Source of the DNA: Bacteroidales bacterium
GTDB lineage: Bacteria; Bacteroidota; Bacteroidia; Bacteroidales; VadinHA17
Reading direction: 5' to 3'
NCBI GenBank assembly: GCA_016715075.1
Contig: JADKBK010000042.1
Coordinates: forward strand, 186,001 to 250,000
Length of the DNA stretch: 64,000 nt
Shown here: one piece after another, positions 38,799-47,785 of the stretch
How positions within the stretch are numbered: position 1 is the first letter of the stretch
Layout: every line of letters starts with the position of its first letter
Made by a program: the position numbers and the translations under genes
The notes under the pieces: model-generated
Told to the model about the DNA's origin: nothing
Databases searched by the model: none
The model's input: the letters and a program-made list of their open reading frames with translations, nothing else

Positions 38799-39914
38799 AT
38801 GGATGTTATTTCATTAACAAGGGAGCTACTTTCATACGATAATATTAATCCCCCCGGGAATGAGGGGGAAATTGCCAGGTTTACAGGCAGGATTCTTGCG
38901 GAAAATGGTTTTCGTACAGATTACTACCCTTTTGAAGAAGGTCGGCTGCATCTGGTAGCAGAGCGAGGATTGTCTGACAAACAACCTCCGGTTGTTCTTT
39001 CGGGTCATTTTGACACAGTGCCCCTTGGGAACAAGAAATGGAATGAAGATCCCTTTTCAGGCCATGTACATGACGGGAAGATATGGGGGCGTGGTTCCAG
39101 TGACATGAAAGGCGGATTAGCCGCTATGATATTGGCATCTGTCAGCGCCTTCGAATTATCTCCTCCGCCCGGCGGTATCAGGCTCATCTTTTCAGCTGCT
39201 GAAGAGCTGGGATGCATTGGCATTCAGCAACTGGCCGGAATTCTGAAAAATCCCGGGAAGGCAAGTGCTGTCATTGTAGGTGAGCCTACCTCCAATCATC
39301 CGTTCATAGGACACAAAGGGGCATTATATATAAATGTTGTTACCAAAGGGATTACTGCGCATTCATCAATGCCTCACCTTGGGGACAATGCTATCTATAA
39401 AGCAGCCCGGTCAATATTAAAAGCAAAGGATTTCCAATTTATGGCTGAAAAGGATCCCCTTCTTGGATTTCCCACAATTAATGTTGGCAGAATGAGCGGA
39501 GGAATGAATATCAATTCCGTTCCTGACCATGCAGAGTTTTCTATTGATATACGATCTACTTCAAAAGTCGACCATTCTGAGCTACTGCACCGACTGACAG
39601 TAGAGTTGGGTCAGGAAACCGCTCTTGAGACACTCGTGAATATGGGATCGGTACATACCAGGGAAGATGATCCATTCGTTCAGCTGGTTTATGATATATG
39701 CAGGGTAGACAGAGAGAATAGATCACTGATGAAAACACTCCCCTATCTCACTGATGGCTCAGTGCTGCAAAGATTGTACAAAGGTGCTCCCACTATAATC
39801 TTAGGTCCGGGACAACCCGAAATGGCTCATCAGACCGATGAATTTTGTTTTACTGATAAATTGGAAGAAGCAGTTAATATTTACAGAGAAATTATTATAA
39901 AATGGAGGAATTAA
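38799..39914 (+). CDS. M20 family metallohydrolase (ArgE/DapE-like deacylase)
   Basis: About 371 residues. The ATG at 38799 (MDVISLTRELLS) matches the usual family start; the ATG at 38763 would add 12 residues with no similarity. The first metal ligands are in LSGHFDTVPLGN (H-x-D), followed by GRGSSDMKGGLAAM, the bridging Asp, then AAEELGCIG with the catalytic Glu-Glu, and VGEPT. The dimerisation lid follows (GHKGALYINVVTKGITAHSS) and the last His is in MAHQTDEF. No signal peptide, so it acts in the cytoplasm, removing acyl groups or cutting dipeptide-like bonds. The next gene begins within 3 bases of its stop, which indicates one operon with epimerase, aldolase and GNAT. Confidence 0.85.
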   Translation: MDVISLTRELLSYDNINPPGNEGEIARFTGRILAENGFRTDYYPFEEGRLHLVAERGLSDKQPPVVLSGHFDTVPLGNKKWNEDPFSGHVHDGKIWGRGSSDMKGGLAAMILASVSAFELSPPPGGIRLIFSAAEELGCIGIQQLAGILKNPGKASAVIVGEPTSNHPFIGHKGALYINVVTKGITAHSSMPHLGDNAIYKAARSILKAKDFQFMAEKDPLLGFPTINVGRMSGGMNINSVPDHAEFSIDIRSTSKVDHSELLHRLTVELGQETALETLVNMGSVHTREDDPFVQLVYDICRVDRENRSLMKTLPYLTDGSVLQRLYKGAPTIILGPGQPEMAHQTDEFCFTDKLEEAVNIYREIIIKWRN

Positions 39915-39916
39915 TT

Positions 39917-40954
39917 ATGGATAATTATCCTGATAAGATTGGAAATGACACACAACTTGATGAACTTCTCTCAAGGCCCGGACCTGAGGTTATTGAAATG
40001 TTTTCACGCCTGGACGGAGATATTATTTTTCTGGGTGTTGCCGGCAAGATAGGCCCCTCACTGGCTCATATGGCGAAAAGGGCATGTGATGAAGCAGGAA
40101 TCAAAAAGAGGATCATTGGAGTCTCCAACTTCGAAAATAAGGAACAACAGAAAAAGATAGGCAGATATGGCATTGATACTATACATGGTGACCTTCTGAA
40201 TACTAAGTTTACAAGTACACTTCCAGCGGTAAAAAACGTTTTCTATCTGGCCGGTATGAAATTTGGGTCGGTAGATAACCTGTCGCTGACCTGGGCTATC
40301 AACACCTATCTTCCTGCTATTGTTGCCGATCATTTCAGGCAGTCACGAATAGTGGCTTTCTCTACCGGTTGTGTTTACCCACTTGTTCCGGTTGCATCAG
40401 GAGGATCGGTAGAAACGGATGCTCCTCTTGCAATCGGTGAATATGCACAATCTTGTCTTGGAAGGGAAAGGATGTTTGAATTTGGCAGTATCAGGAATAA
40501 AACGGAGGTTGCACTTATACGCCTTAATTACTCCGTTGAGACAAGATATGGTGTACTTGTGGATATTGCCCTTAAAGTAAAGAACAATGAGCCTGTTGAT
40601 CTTACAATGGGACATTTCAATGTAATCTGGCAGGGTGATATGAATGACTTCGTTCTTCGGTCACTTGAACATGCAAAGAATCCTGCAGAAATCCTGAATG
40701 TTACTGGTCCTGAAATTCTATCGGTCAGGGAAGTCGCTCTTGAATTTGGACGATTGTTCGGTGTCACTCCCACATTTGAGAACAGTGAGGCTCCAACCGC
40801 ACTGCTTAATGACGCATCGAGGGCGTTCAGGCTGTTTGGCAAACCTCGTACTCCTGTAAGCCAGGTTATCAGGTGGATTGCACAATGGATTAATGATGAA
40901 AGAGAGCTGCTTGGCAAGCCCACCCACTTTGAAGTCAGAGACGGGAAGTATTAA
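39917..40954 (+). CDS. NAD-dependent epimerase/dehydratase family protein
   Basis: 345 residues. The ATG at 39917 is chosen because a GGAGG sits 9 bases upstream; the ATG at 39902 would overlap the previous gene. The nucleotide-binding loop is FLGVAGKIGPSLA (G-x2-G-x2-G type), with GDLLN, VFYLAGMKFG and AFSTGCVYP as the next family blocks. The usual Y-x3-K catalytic pair is not seen in the expected place (here EYAQSCLGRER), so the catalytic residues may differ. The substrate-binding part has LRLNY-like IRLNYSVETRYG and WQGDMNDFVLRSL. It would oxidise, epimerise or dehydrate a sugar or sugar acid in the cytoplasm; the aldolase gene follows 16 bases later. Confidence 0.75.
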   Translation: MDNYPDKIGNDTQLDELLSRPGPEVIEMFSRLDGDIIFLGVAGKIGPSLAHMAKRACDEAGIKKRIIGVSNFENKEQQKKIGRYGIDTIHGDLLNTKFTSTLPAVKNVFYLAGMKFGSVDNLSLTWAINTYLPAIVADHFRQSRIVAFSTGCVYPLVPVASGGSVETDAPLAIGEYAQSCLGRERMFEFGSIRNKTEVALIRLNYSVETRYGVLVDIALKVKNNEPVDLTMGHFNVIWQGDMNDFVLRSLEHAKNPAEILNVTGPEILSVREVALEFGRLFGVTPTFENSEAPTALLNDASRAFRLFGKPRTPVSQVIRWIAQWINDERELLGKPTHFEVRDGKY

Positions 40955-40970
40955 AATTATCTCAGGTTAT

Positions 40971-42038
40971 ATGAAATATGATAAAATACCCGCAGAAGTA
41001 CTGAATCTTCTGAAAAAAGGTACAGTTATTCCCGCCCTTCCGCTGGCGCTTAACAGTAAGCGGAAGCTCGACATACGACGTCAGCGTGCCCTGTTGCGAT
41101 ATTACCTCGATGCGGGAGCAGGTGGTGTAGCCGTTGCCGTTCATACCACACAGTTTGCTATACGGAATCCGGATGTAGCCTTGTACGGTCCGCTTCTTGA
41201 ACTTGCCAATGAGGAGTTTAATAAATTCGTAGCAAGAACAAAAAAACCTGTCATTCGTATTGCCGGTGTTATCGGCAGGACTGAACAGGCATTGAAGGAG
41301 GCTGATCTGGCTCTTCAGAACGGGTTTCATGCTGTTCTTCTGAGTGTGGCGGCATTTAAAGATGCCACCAATGACGAGATTATTGACCATTGCAGGAAGA
41401 TAGCTGAAGTAATTCCGGTGATCGGATTCTATCTCCAGCCGGCAGTAGGTGGCCGGAAACTGGACATAAATTTCTGGAGAGAATTTGCCGGTATCGAAAA
41501 TGTAATCGCAATAAAAATAGCACCATTCAACCGTTACCAGACCCTGGATGTCATCCGAGGTGTTGTCGAATCAGGAAGGGACGATCAGATAGCTTTGTAT
41601 ACAGGGAATGATGATAATATCCTGGTTGACCTCCTCACTGAATATCAGATTACTACAGGTAAAAAAACCGTCAGTAAAAAGATTTGCGGCGGTCTGCTTG
41701 GTCATTGGGCGGTATGGACCCGCTCAGCTGTGAAGCTTTTGAATGATGTTCATGATGGCAGATTCGACAATGATATTCAACAGACTTTGATGCTTGCAAA
41801 CAAGATCACAGACAGTAATGCGGCCTTTTTTGACTCTGCCAACAATTTTGCCGGGTGCATAACAGGCCTGCATGAAGTTTTGCGGAGACAGGGATTGCTG
41901 GAAGGACTTTGGACACTTGATCCTGATGAAACACTCTCTCCCGGACAACTTCAGGAGATAGACAGGGTATACAACTCCTACCCTGAACTCAATGATGATG
42001 CATTTATTGCGGAGAATCTGGAAAGATGGTTATCATAA
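40971..42038 (+). CDS. DHDPS/N-acetylneuraminate-lyase superfamily aldolase
   Basis: 355 residues. The start at 40971 (MKYDKIPAEVL) is preferred; the longer frame from 40878 overlaps the epimerase gene by about 80 bases. The TIM barrel has VIPALPLALNSKRKLD, RYYLDAGAGGVAVAVHTTQF and, later, VIAIKIAPFNRY, where the Lys of AIKIA is at the Schiff-base position of class I aldolases. The GxxGE motif of true DHDPS is replaced (AVHTTQF). It is a little longer than typical family members (about 300), with a helical C-terminal extension. A cytoplasmic aldolase or dehydratase of a keto-sugar acid is likely. The operon context suggests the last step of breakdown of an acylated sugar acid. Confidence 0.8.
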   Translation: MKYDKIPAEVLNLLKKGTVIPALPLALNSKRKLDIRRQRALLRYYLDAGAGGVAVAVHTTQFAIRNPDVALYGPLLELANEEFNKFVARTKKPVIRIAGVIGRTEQALKEADLALQNGFHAVLLSVAAFKDATNDEIIDHCRKIAEVIPVIGFYLQPAVGGRKLDINFWREFAGIENVIAIKIAPFNRYQTLDVIRGVVESGRDDQIALYTGNDDNILVDLLTEYQITTGKKTVSKKICGGLLGHWAVWTRSAVKLLNDVHDGRFDNDIQQTLMLANKITDSNAAFFDSANNFAGCITGLHEVLRRQGLLEGLWTLDPDETLSPGQLQEIDRVYNSYPELNDDAFIAENLERWLS

Positions 42039-42061
42039 AAGTATCCTGACAGATACTGCAT

Positions 42062-42927
42062 ATGGCTGAAAACAAGTCCATCCTTATCAGGCAAATGATG
42101 CCTGAAGATCTTGATCAGGCTCTCGATCTGTCTGTGACTGAGGGCTGGAACCAGACTATGAAAGACTGGAGATTGTTGCTCGACAATCCTCTTAATGTTT
42201 GTATCGTCGCTGAAAAGGATAACAGGGTGGCAGGAACAGCAACAGCGCTTAATCATGGTAACAGAGTTGCCTGGATAGGTATGGTTCTCGTCGATAAATT
42301 GCTGAGAGGTCAGGGTGCCGGCAAAATGCTTCTTGAATCCATCATTGAGAGACTCAATGATGTGCCATCGGTGAAGCTTGATGCTACTCCTGCCGGAGAA
42401 CCTTTATACAGGAAACTGGGATTTGCTGATGAATATAAAATATTCAGGATGACATGCATAATCATCTCTTCAAACCGGAAAATTTTTCAACCCATGGCCT
42501 GTTACCTGTCACAAAGGATTCTTTAGCAGACATTCTCGCGCTTGACAGGATAGCATTCGGAACAGACAGAAGTTATCTGCTGGAGAACCTTCTTACCCAC
42601 TACCCGGAAAAGGCATACCAGGTAAAAACCAGTGGCAAAACTGAGGGTTTCATATTAGGCAGGGATGGCTCCAGATTTAATTATATCGGGCCGGTAATTG
42701 CCAGCAGTACGGAGGAAGCCAGAGATCTGATTTCCAAAGTACTTGGGTCACTCAACAGTCAACCTATTGCACTTGACGTAACTGAAGATAAAACTGATCT
42801 GATCCGATGGCTTGAATCAATTGGCTTTATTAAACAGCGCCACTTCATTAGAATGTTCCTGAAAAGCAATCACTGGCCTGGCAGGAAAGAGAATCAATAC
42901 CTTATCAGCGGACCTGAATTCGGATGA
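42062..42927 (+). CDS. GNAT acetyltransferase with Acetyltransf_18-type C domain (one frameshift)
   Basis: About 288 residues when the two overlapping frames are joined. The N-terminal GNAT domain (42062-about 42440) has IGMVLVDKLLRGQGAGKMLL, the acetyl-CoA loop R-x2-G-x-G/A, and a closing PLYRKLGF. The second domain starts at HNHLFKPENF and contains LALDRIAFGTDRSYLLENLL and FILGRDGSRFNYIGPV, as in two-domain acetyltransferases of about 280 residues. The frame shifts near 42440-42455, where one base is missing around ATGACATGCATAAT. The target amine is unknown. Last gene of the plus-strand operon; its stop lies 7 bases from the stop of the convergent DUF6807 gene. Confidence 0.75.
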
Positions 42928-42934
42928 CAATGAT

Positions 42935-43882
42935 TTAGTTGCTTTTTATTCCGGAATATTCCTTCATCAGCTTAGGAATATCAAGATTATCTGCATTTCC
43001 GTTATGAATGATAAGACAATAACGAAGAATTAAGCTCTTGTCTACCGGAACAGCTATCCTTTTGTTTCCAGGGAAAACTATATTCTGCATACTCCCTTTT
43101 TGTCTGAGTATCCATGGTTCGGGGTAATCAGGCATTTCAGGATGACAGAGTATCGTTATGCCGCTGAAAAGATCATCAGTGCCAAACTTTCCTGAAAAAT
43201 CCATCCATGGTCCGGCTTTAACCTGAAGTTCCTTAGGAGTGATCACTCCGTTGTCTGAGGAAAAAACCAGACTATCAGGAAGCTTTATCCTTGCACAAAA
43301 ACCACCATACCCTTTCTGATCTGGTGATCCTCCTAACTGAATCCCTTCAGTCAGGGCTTTCAGGCTTATCTCAAAATCTATCCGGCGTATATCGGATTCA
43401 AGTTTATGTACAGTTATTGTGGTTTTTTCTTCAATGAATGGCTTCCTGTCTTCGATAGTGGAAGAATGCCAGAGAACATCAACCCTGAACTCAGCATTAT
43501 CCTGCCCGGTTTTGCTGCTGATCTTCACCACCTCCTGAGAAATACTGTCATTTGTCCAACCGTCACCCAGCCTGATATCATTCTGGTAAAGCTGATGCCA
43601 TGCCCAGAAAATTCCCCGGTGATAAGGATGATCGGCAGGAAATTCCTCCGTGAGGATAATACCATTCAGATCGAACAGCGGATGTATATAATTACTGCAT
43701 ACATATTTACCATCAAGGCTCTTCGGCTCCGTACGATAAAAGAATACAGCTTTCCCATTTTCATTCAGCTCTATTCCCTCTCCTGTCTCAACTATTGAGA
43801 AAGGTGATACCCGCTTTTCAGCAGATGAACAGGCGATCATTAAAACAAGAGGTATCAGAAGGACAAAATAAAATAGCTTCAT
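42935..43882 (-). CDS. DUF6807 (PmoA-like) lipoprotein
   Basis: 315 residues, lipoprotein signal with lipobox LMIAC. The family blocks are FFYRTEP, YIHPLFDLNG, ADHPYHRGIFWAWHQ and, near the end, LRYCLIIHNG. DUF6807 proteins are common in sugar-utilisation loci of Bacteroidota and Planctomycetes and often sit next to Gfo/Idh-type oxidoreductases, as here; the next gene upstream (43930-45519) is one. No activity is established for the family; the HP-x-HRG block suggests a metal- or sugar-binding site. It is the last gene of a minus run DoxX, oxidoreductase, DUF6807. Confidence 0.82.
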   Translation of the reverse strand: MKLFYFVLLIPLVLMIACSSAEKRVSPFSIVETGEGIELNENGKAVFFYRTEPKSLDGKYVCSNYIHPLFDLNGIILTEEFPADHPYHRGIFWAWHQLYQNDIRLGDGWTNDSISQEVVKISSKTGQDNAEFRVDVLWHSSTIEDRKPFIEEKTTITVHKLESDIRRIDFEISLKALTEGIQLGGSPDQKGYGGFCARIKLPDSLVFSSDNGVITPKELQVKAGPWMDFSGKFGTDDLFSGITILCHPEMPDYPEPWILRQKGSMQNIVFPGNKRIAVPVDKSLILRYCLIIHNGNADNLDIPKLMKEYSGIKSN

Positions 43883-43929
43883 TGAATATCATTATTCAGA
43901 TGACATAATTTACTGTATAAAAAAGGGAA

Positions 43930-45519
43930 TCAGACAATTTTTCTATTTACCGGATCCCATTCGGTTCTCCGCTTTTCGACGTACGATTTATGTGCCATCA
44001 TACATGCAATTCCCTCCTCGAATGCTTTCTCAATATCAGCGCTGGGAGTCTTGCCATTGCGGATGCAATCGATCCACTCCTTTATATGCAGATAGGTAAC
44101 GTCAACAGTTACCCCGTTTATTGTAGTTGTTGTGAGCCCCCTTGCGGCATAGTATTTCTCTGTTGCCGAGGTTACAGCATCAATGCTCCCCCTGTTGGGA
44201 TTGAAGGATACCATAGGTGCTGAAGGATCAATAAGACCCGATTCAATCTGTTTCTTGTACCGTGTTGATTCGCTGTCAGCTGTTATACTTATTGCACTTC
44301 CAATTTCCATAGATGCATCATGCCCCATGAATACACGTCCGCGGCTGCGGCTGTTTCCGAGTGTGGCACTGTAGAGCAATGTTAGCTCACGATCGGGATA
44401 TTCAAATACACATTGCAGTGTATCAGGCATATCCCTGTTATCCTTCCAGTAATAAATACCACCGGATGAGACAACTGATTTTGGAATACCGATTCGCAGG
44501 AGCTGATTTACCGAGTCGAATTCGTGAGTAAAAAGCTGACCTATCAGGCCGATATCATAGTCAAAGTATTTAGTCCAGTTATAGTACCGTTCAGCACTGA
44601 ATGGCACTTTTGGAGCATCACCAAGCCACTGGGCCCAATCAATTGATTTTTCGTCTCCCGGTTTGATGTTGCCGTTTTTGTCGAGGTGTCTGATCCATGC
44701 GCCATCGGCAGAATTACGGTTTGTAGTTGTCTCTATAAGGGAGATCTTGCCGAGTATATCTTTCTTTATTATATCCTTTGCCTGTTGAAAAATAACACTC
44801 TGGGTAATCTGATGCCCAAGCTGATATACTATCTTGCTGTTCTTTACAGCATCATACATCTCATAAAGCTGTTCTTCAGAATGTGTGGGAGATTTTTCAC
44901 AATAAACATGCTTACCTGCTTTGGCTGCAGCTGTGGTAATCGGAGCATGATGATGGTCAGGAGTGGCAATCATAATGGCGTCAATATCCTTGTCATCAAG
45001 CATCTCCTGATAAGTCATGTATCTTTTTACAGGCAGCTTTGAAGATGAAGCTCCTCCTGCCCTGAATTCATTTTGGCTGTTTCCAGCCCTCTTTGAGCAT
45101 GCATATCAAGCATCACATATACCTGTTATAGCTACATTGAGATCCTCCTGTGCGAGCCAGTCCTTAAGAGTATCGTTTTTCTTACCTGCTTCAACATCTT
45201 CAGGATGCATATAGCCAAGTCCGTTTGCATGCGACACGGCGCGGTTACCGTAACCAATCAGACCGATTCTAAGCAAATCTGATTTGGCGGATGACCCTTT
45301 TACAATTACCGGAGCCTTCATGTTATCTAATCCCAACTCCTTTATCACCCTGTTCCTTTTCTCCTGATCGTATGTATATTTTTTGAATAGTTCGAAAGCA
45401 AATACACCCAGTACAGGTATTCCAATCAAAGCCTTCAGTAATGTTCTTCTTTTTATAGTCGATTGCTGTGTCATATCATTTTTATTTTCAGAATTCGTTA
45501 TAACCTCTTTCTTGCCCAT
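43930..45519 (-). CDS. Gfo/Idh/MocA-family oxidoreductase with membrane/Tat-like leader (two compensating frameshifts)
   Basis: About 530 residues. The N-terminus holds IKRRTLLKALIGIPVLGVFA, a twin-arginine-like leader without the second consensus residues, so export by Tat is likely. The Rossmann part has LRIGLIGYGNRA (G-x-G-x2-A-type loop) and ITGICD; the second half has DAIMIATPDHHHAP, GKHVYCEKSPTHS (the EKP-like motif with Pro replaced by Ser) and WQTQQ-like QLGHQI. The frame is broken at 45107-45108 (one base too many, or two too few) and restored at the T4 run 45071-45074 (one too few); between them DMHAQRGLETAK fits. Usually these enzymes oxidise a sugar or sugar alcohol with NAD(P). 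Between DoxX and DUF6807 genes on one strand. Confidence 0.8.
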
Positions 45520-45536
45520 GATCTCTTCCCTCCTCT

Positions 45537-46028
45537 TTACTTATTACGATTTCTATACTGATGAACAAATATATCAAGACCGGCAAATAAACCTGAAGGA
45601 AAGACAGCCAGTACAACCAGTGCCATTGCTTCAATAAGGGTCTTGCTGATAATCAGATAACTCCCTTCTGTCGGGACTGTGTATTCCAATCCTATCAATG
45701 GAGGGTTGTTCAGATAATATACAAATAAAAGTATTGCTCCTGATATAGCGGCAGGTTTGGTAAAGAGACCCAGGATCAATCCAAGGCCAATAGCTATAAG
45801 TCCCCATGTATTCAAAAAGTCGACTGCATTCAGCACTCCCGGATTTGAGACTATCCATTTCGAAACACCTGATAAGAGCCACTTTGATTCATTGAGAAAA
45901 CCAATTGATGACCAGTTTGGGATCAGTAATTTTGAAAAACCTTCATAAAGAATATGCCAGCCAACCAGTATCCTCAACGCAACAAGTACGTATCTCTGCA
46001 TCGGGCTGTAATCTGTTGTTTCTTTCAT
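45537..46028 (-). CDS. DoxX-family membrane protein
   Basis: 163 residues from the ATG at 46028 (MKETTDYS); two codons upstream is another ATG. Four hydrophobic helices; the first has VALRILVGWHILYEGFSKLL, the typical DoxX opening, and LFTKPAAISGAILLFVYYL fits helix three. DoxX proteins are inner-membrane proteins linked to redox or quinone metabolism, and in Bacteroidota are often placed directly before a Tat-type Gfo/Idh dehydrogenase, as here (17 bases). A role as electron partner or anchor for that enzyme is an inference. Confidence 0.82.
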   Translation of the reverse strand: MKETTDYSPMQRYVLVALRILVGWHILYEGFSKLLIPNWSSIGFLNESKWLLSGVSKWIVSNPGVLNAVDFLNTWGLIAIGLGLILGLFTKPAAISGAILLFVYYLNNPPLIGLEYTVPTEGSYLIISKTLIEAMALVVLAVFPSGLFAGLDIFVHQYRNRNK

Positions 46029-46257
46029 ATGCATTGAAATATTAAATATTGATATAATGATAACATCTATTTTTAAAATCCGTTAAAAATAGTAATAAAC
46101 TTAAAATAAACAGTATTCAAAAGAAATATTTCGATACATATATTTCGTTATCATTAAAAGAGTTTATATATCATTTCGAACTTAAAAAATGTCAGAATAA
46201 GGTTTGTATTCCAACAGTTTCAAAAAAACGATATCTTTAGCATTATTTATTAAAACT

Positions 46258-47664
46258 ATGAGAAACACTCTATTTAGTCTGGCCTGCTTTATAATTAAAG
46301 CCTGCTTGTGCGTGAATTTATCTGCACAGGAACTTTATAAACCTACATGGGAATCACTTGACAGTCATAAAATGCCTCAATGGTATGACGATGCCAAGAT
46401 CGGACTCAGCATGCACTGGGGAGTCTATTCCGTTCCTGCCTGGGCACCAAGGGAAGAGGGCATCTCATATGCCGAATGGTATGGATACAGAATGAAGGAA
46501 CAGGGCAATCCAACAGTCGATTATCACAGAAATAACTTTGGTGAGAATTTTGGCTATGACGATTTTATCCCTTTATGGAAAGCTGAAAACTACAAACCTT
46601 CCGAATGGGCACAGTTTGCTAAAAAAATGGGGGCCAGATATATGTTCATAACCTCCAAACACCATGATGGTTTCTGTCTATGGCCAACAAAATATACCGA
46701 CCGGAATGCAATGAAAATGGGACCCCACAAAGACCTGCTGGGTGAGTTTTTCAAAGCAGGCCGAAAGGAAGGGCTGAAGGTAGGATTATACTTTTCGCTT
46801 TATGAATGGTTCAATCCGCTTTACACTAAGAAGGAAATCCCTTATGCAGGGCTAAAAAAAGTGAATAATTATGTTGATGATTTTATGATCCCTCAGATAA
46901 AGGAACTCATTGAACTGTACCACCCGGACTTTTTCTATTTCGATGGAGAATGGGATCATCCTGAGGATTTCTGGAAAATGAAGGAGGTGGTTGCCTATTA
47001 CTATAATCAGGCTGCAGCAAGAAACCAGGAAGTTTTTGTTAATGACCGTTTTGGCAAGGACGAACGTGGTAAACACGGCGATCTTTATAATGTGGAATAT
47101 GACTATGAAAAAGGAAGTGAAGGCTTACTTACACATAAATGGTCATACTGGCAAGGTATTGCAAAAACATTCGGTTATAACAAAGATACAGACCAGGAAG
47201 ATTGTCTCTCACCAAAACAATTCATAGACAAGGTAATAAAAAGAGTAAGCAAAAATGGCAATTTTGATATCAATGTAGGGCCAACCGCAGCAGGTTTAAT
47301 ACCTGAATATGAACAATACCCGCTGCTGAAACTGGGCGAATGGCTTAGTACTAATGGCGAAGCAATTTACGGTACACGGCCCTGGCATGTACAGGAAGAG
47401 GGAGATGCCTGCTTTACTGCAAAAGGAAACTATGTATATCCCATATTTCTAAAATGGCAGGGCAGCGAATTTCATCTTAAATCTGTTAAACCGGTTGAAG
47501 GTTCTGAAATAACCATGCTTGGAGTTACAGGCAATCTTAAATGGAAATGGGATGAATCGAATGGTCTGACAATAAGCTACCCTAAGGAAAAGGCAAGGCC
47601 AACATCATGCAGTTATGCATGGGCTTTTAAAATTCAGGTGAAGCAGGCTGCTGGTGAGAGGTGA
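46258..47664 (+). CDS. GH29 alpha-L-fucosidase, exported
   Basis: 468 residues from the ATG at 46258 (MRNTLFSLAC), which starts the signal peptide (ends NLSAQ); the ATG at 46204 adds a poorly supported extension. GH29 blocks: WYDDAKIGLSMHWGVYSVPA, ITSKHHDGFCLWPT, and FFYFDGEWDH near residue 228, where the Asp is the expected nucleophile. NGNFDINVGP closes the barrel and a C-terminal beta-sandwich follows. It releases alpha-linked L-fucose from glycans in the periplasm. The last codons (AAGER) and the stop lie in the tandem repeat at 47653-47765, so the natural C-terminus may have been changed. The ceramidase-like gene and the FucP-type transporter follow on the same strand. Confidence 0.93.
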   Translation: MRNTLFSLACFIIKACLCVNLSAQELYKPTWESLDSHKMPQWYDDAKIGLSMHWGVYSVPAWAPREEGISYAEWYGYRMKEQGNPTVDYHRNNFGENFGYDDFIPLWKAENYKPSEWAQFAKKMGARYMFITSKHHDGFCLWPTKYTDRNAMKMGPHKDLLGEFFKAGRKEGLKVGLYFSLYEWFNPLYTKKEIPYAGLKKVNNYVDDFMIPQIKELIELYHPDFFYFDGEWDHPEDFWKMKEVVAYYYNQAAARNQEVFVNDRFGKDERGKHGDLYNVEYDYEKGSEGLLTHKWSYWQGIAKTFGYNKDTDQEDCLSPKQFIDKVIKRVSKNGNFDINVGPTAAGLIPEYEQYPLLKLGEWLSTNGEAIYGTRPWHVQEEGDACFTAKGNYVYPIFLKWQGSEFHLKSVKPVEGSEITMLGVTGNLKWKWDESNGLTISYPKEKARPTSCSYAWAFKIQVKQAAGER

Positions 47665-47765
47665 GAGGTGAGAGGTGAGACTTGAGACGTGAGAGGTGAG
47701 ACGTGAGTAGTAAGTTGTGAGTCGTGAGACGTGAGACGTGAGACGTGAGTAGTAAGTTGTGAGAT
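47653..47765. repeat. Heptamer-based tandem repeat GGTGAGA/CGTGAGA with higher-order unit
   Basis: About 113 bases of GGTGAGA and CGTGAGA heptamers with interruptions. The longer unit ACGTGAGTAGTAAGTTGTGA occurs twice (from about 47701 and 47746). The array covers the 3' end of the GH29 gene and most of the gap to the next gene. It resembles, in unit length, the ACCCAGA array at 19361. Confidence 0.93.
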
Positions 47766-47785
47766 AGATTAAAATTAATGCATAT

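Noticed and set aside
42440..42460. Programmed ribosomal frameshift
   Set aside because: No slippery heptamer or following pseudoknot is evident at ATGACATGCATAAT; a missing base explains it more simply.
42062..42927. Two separate overlapping acetyltransferase genes
   Set aside because: The joined length and domain order match known two-domain GNAT proteins, and the window has many one-base frame errors, so one gene is more likely.
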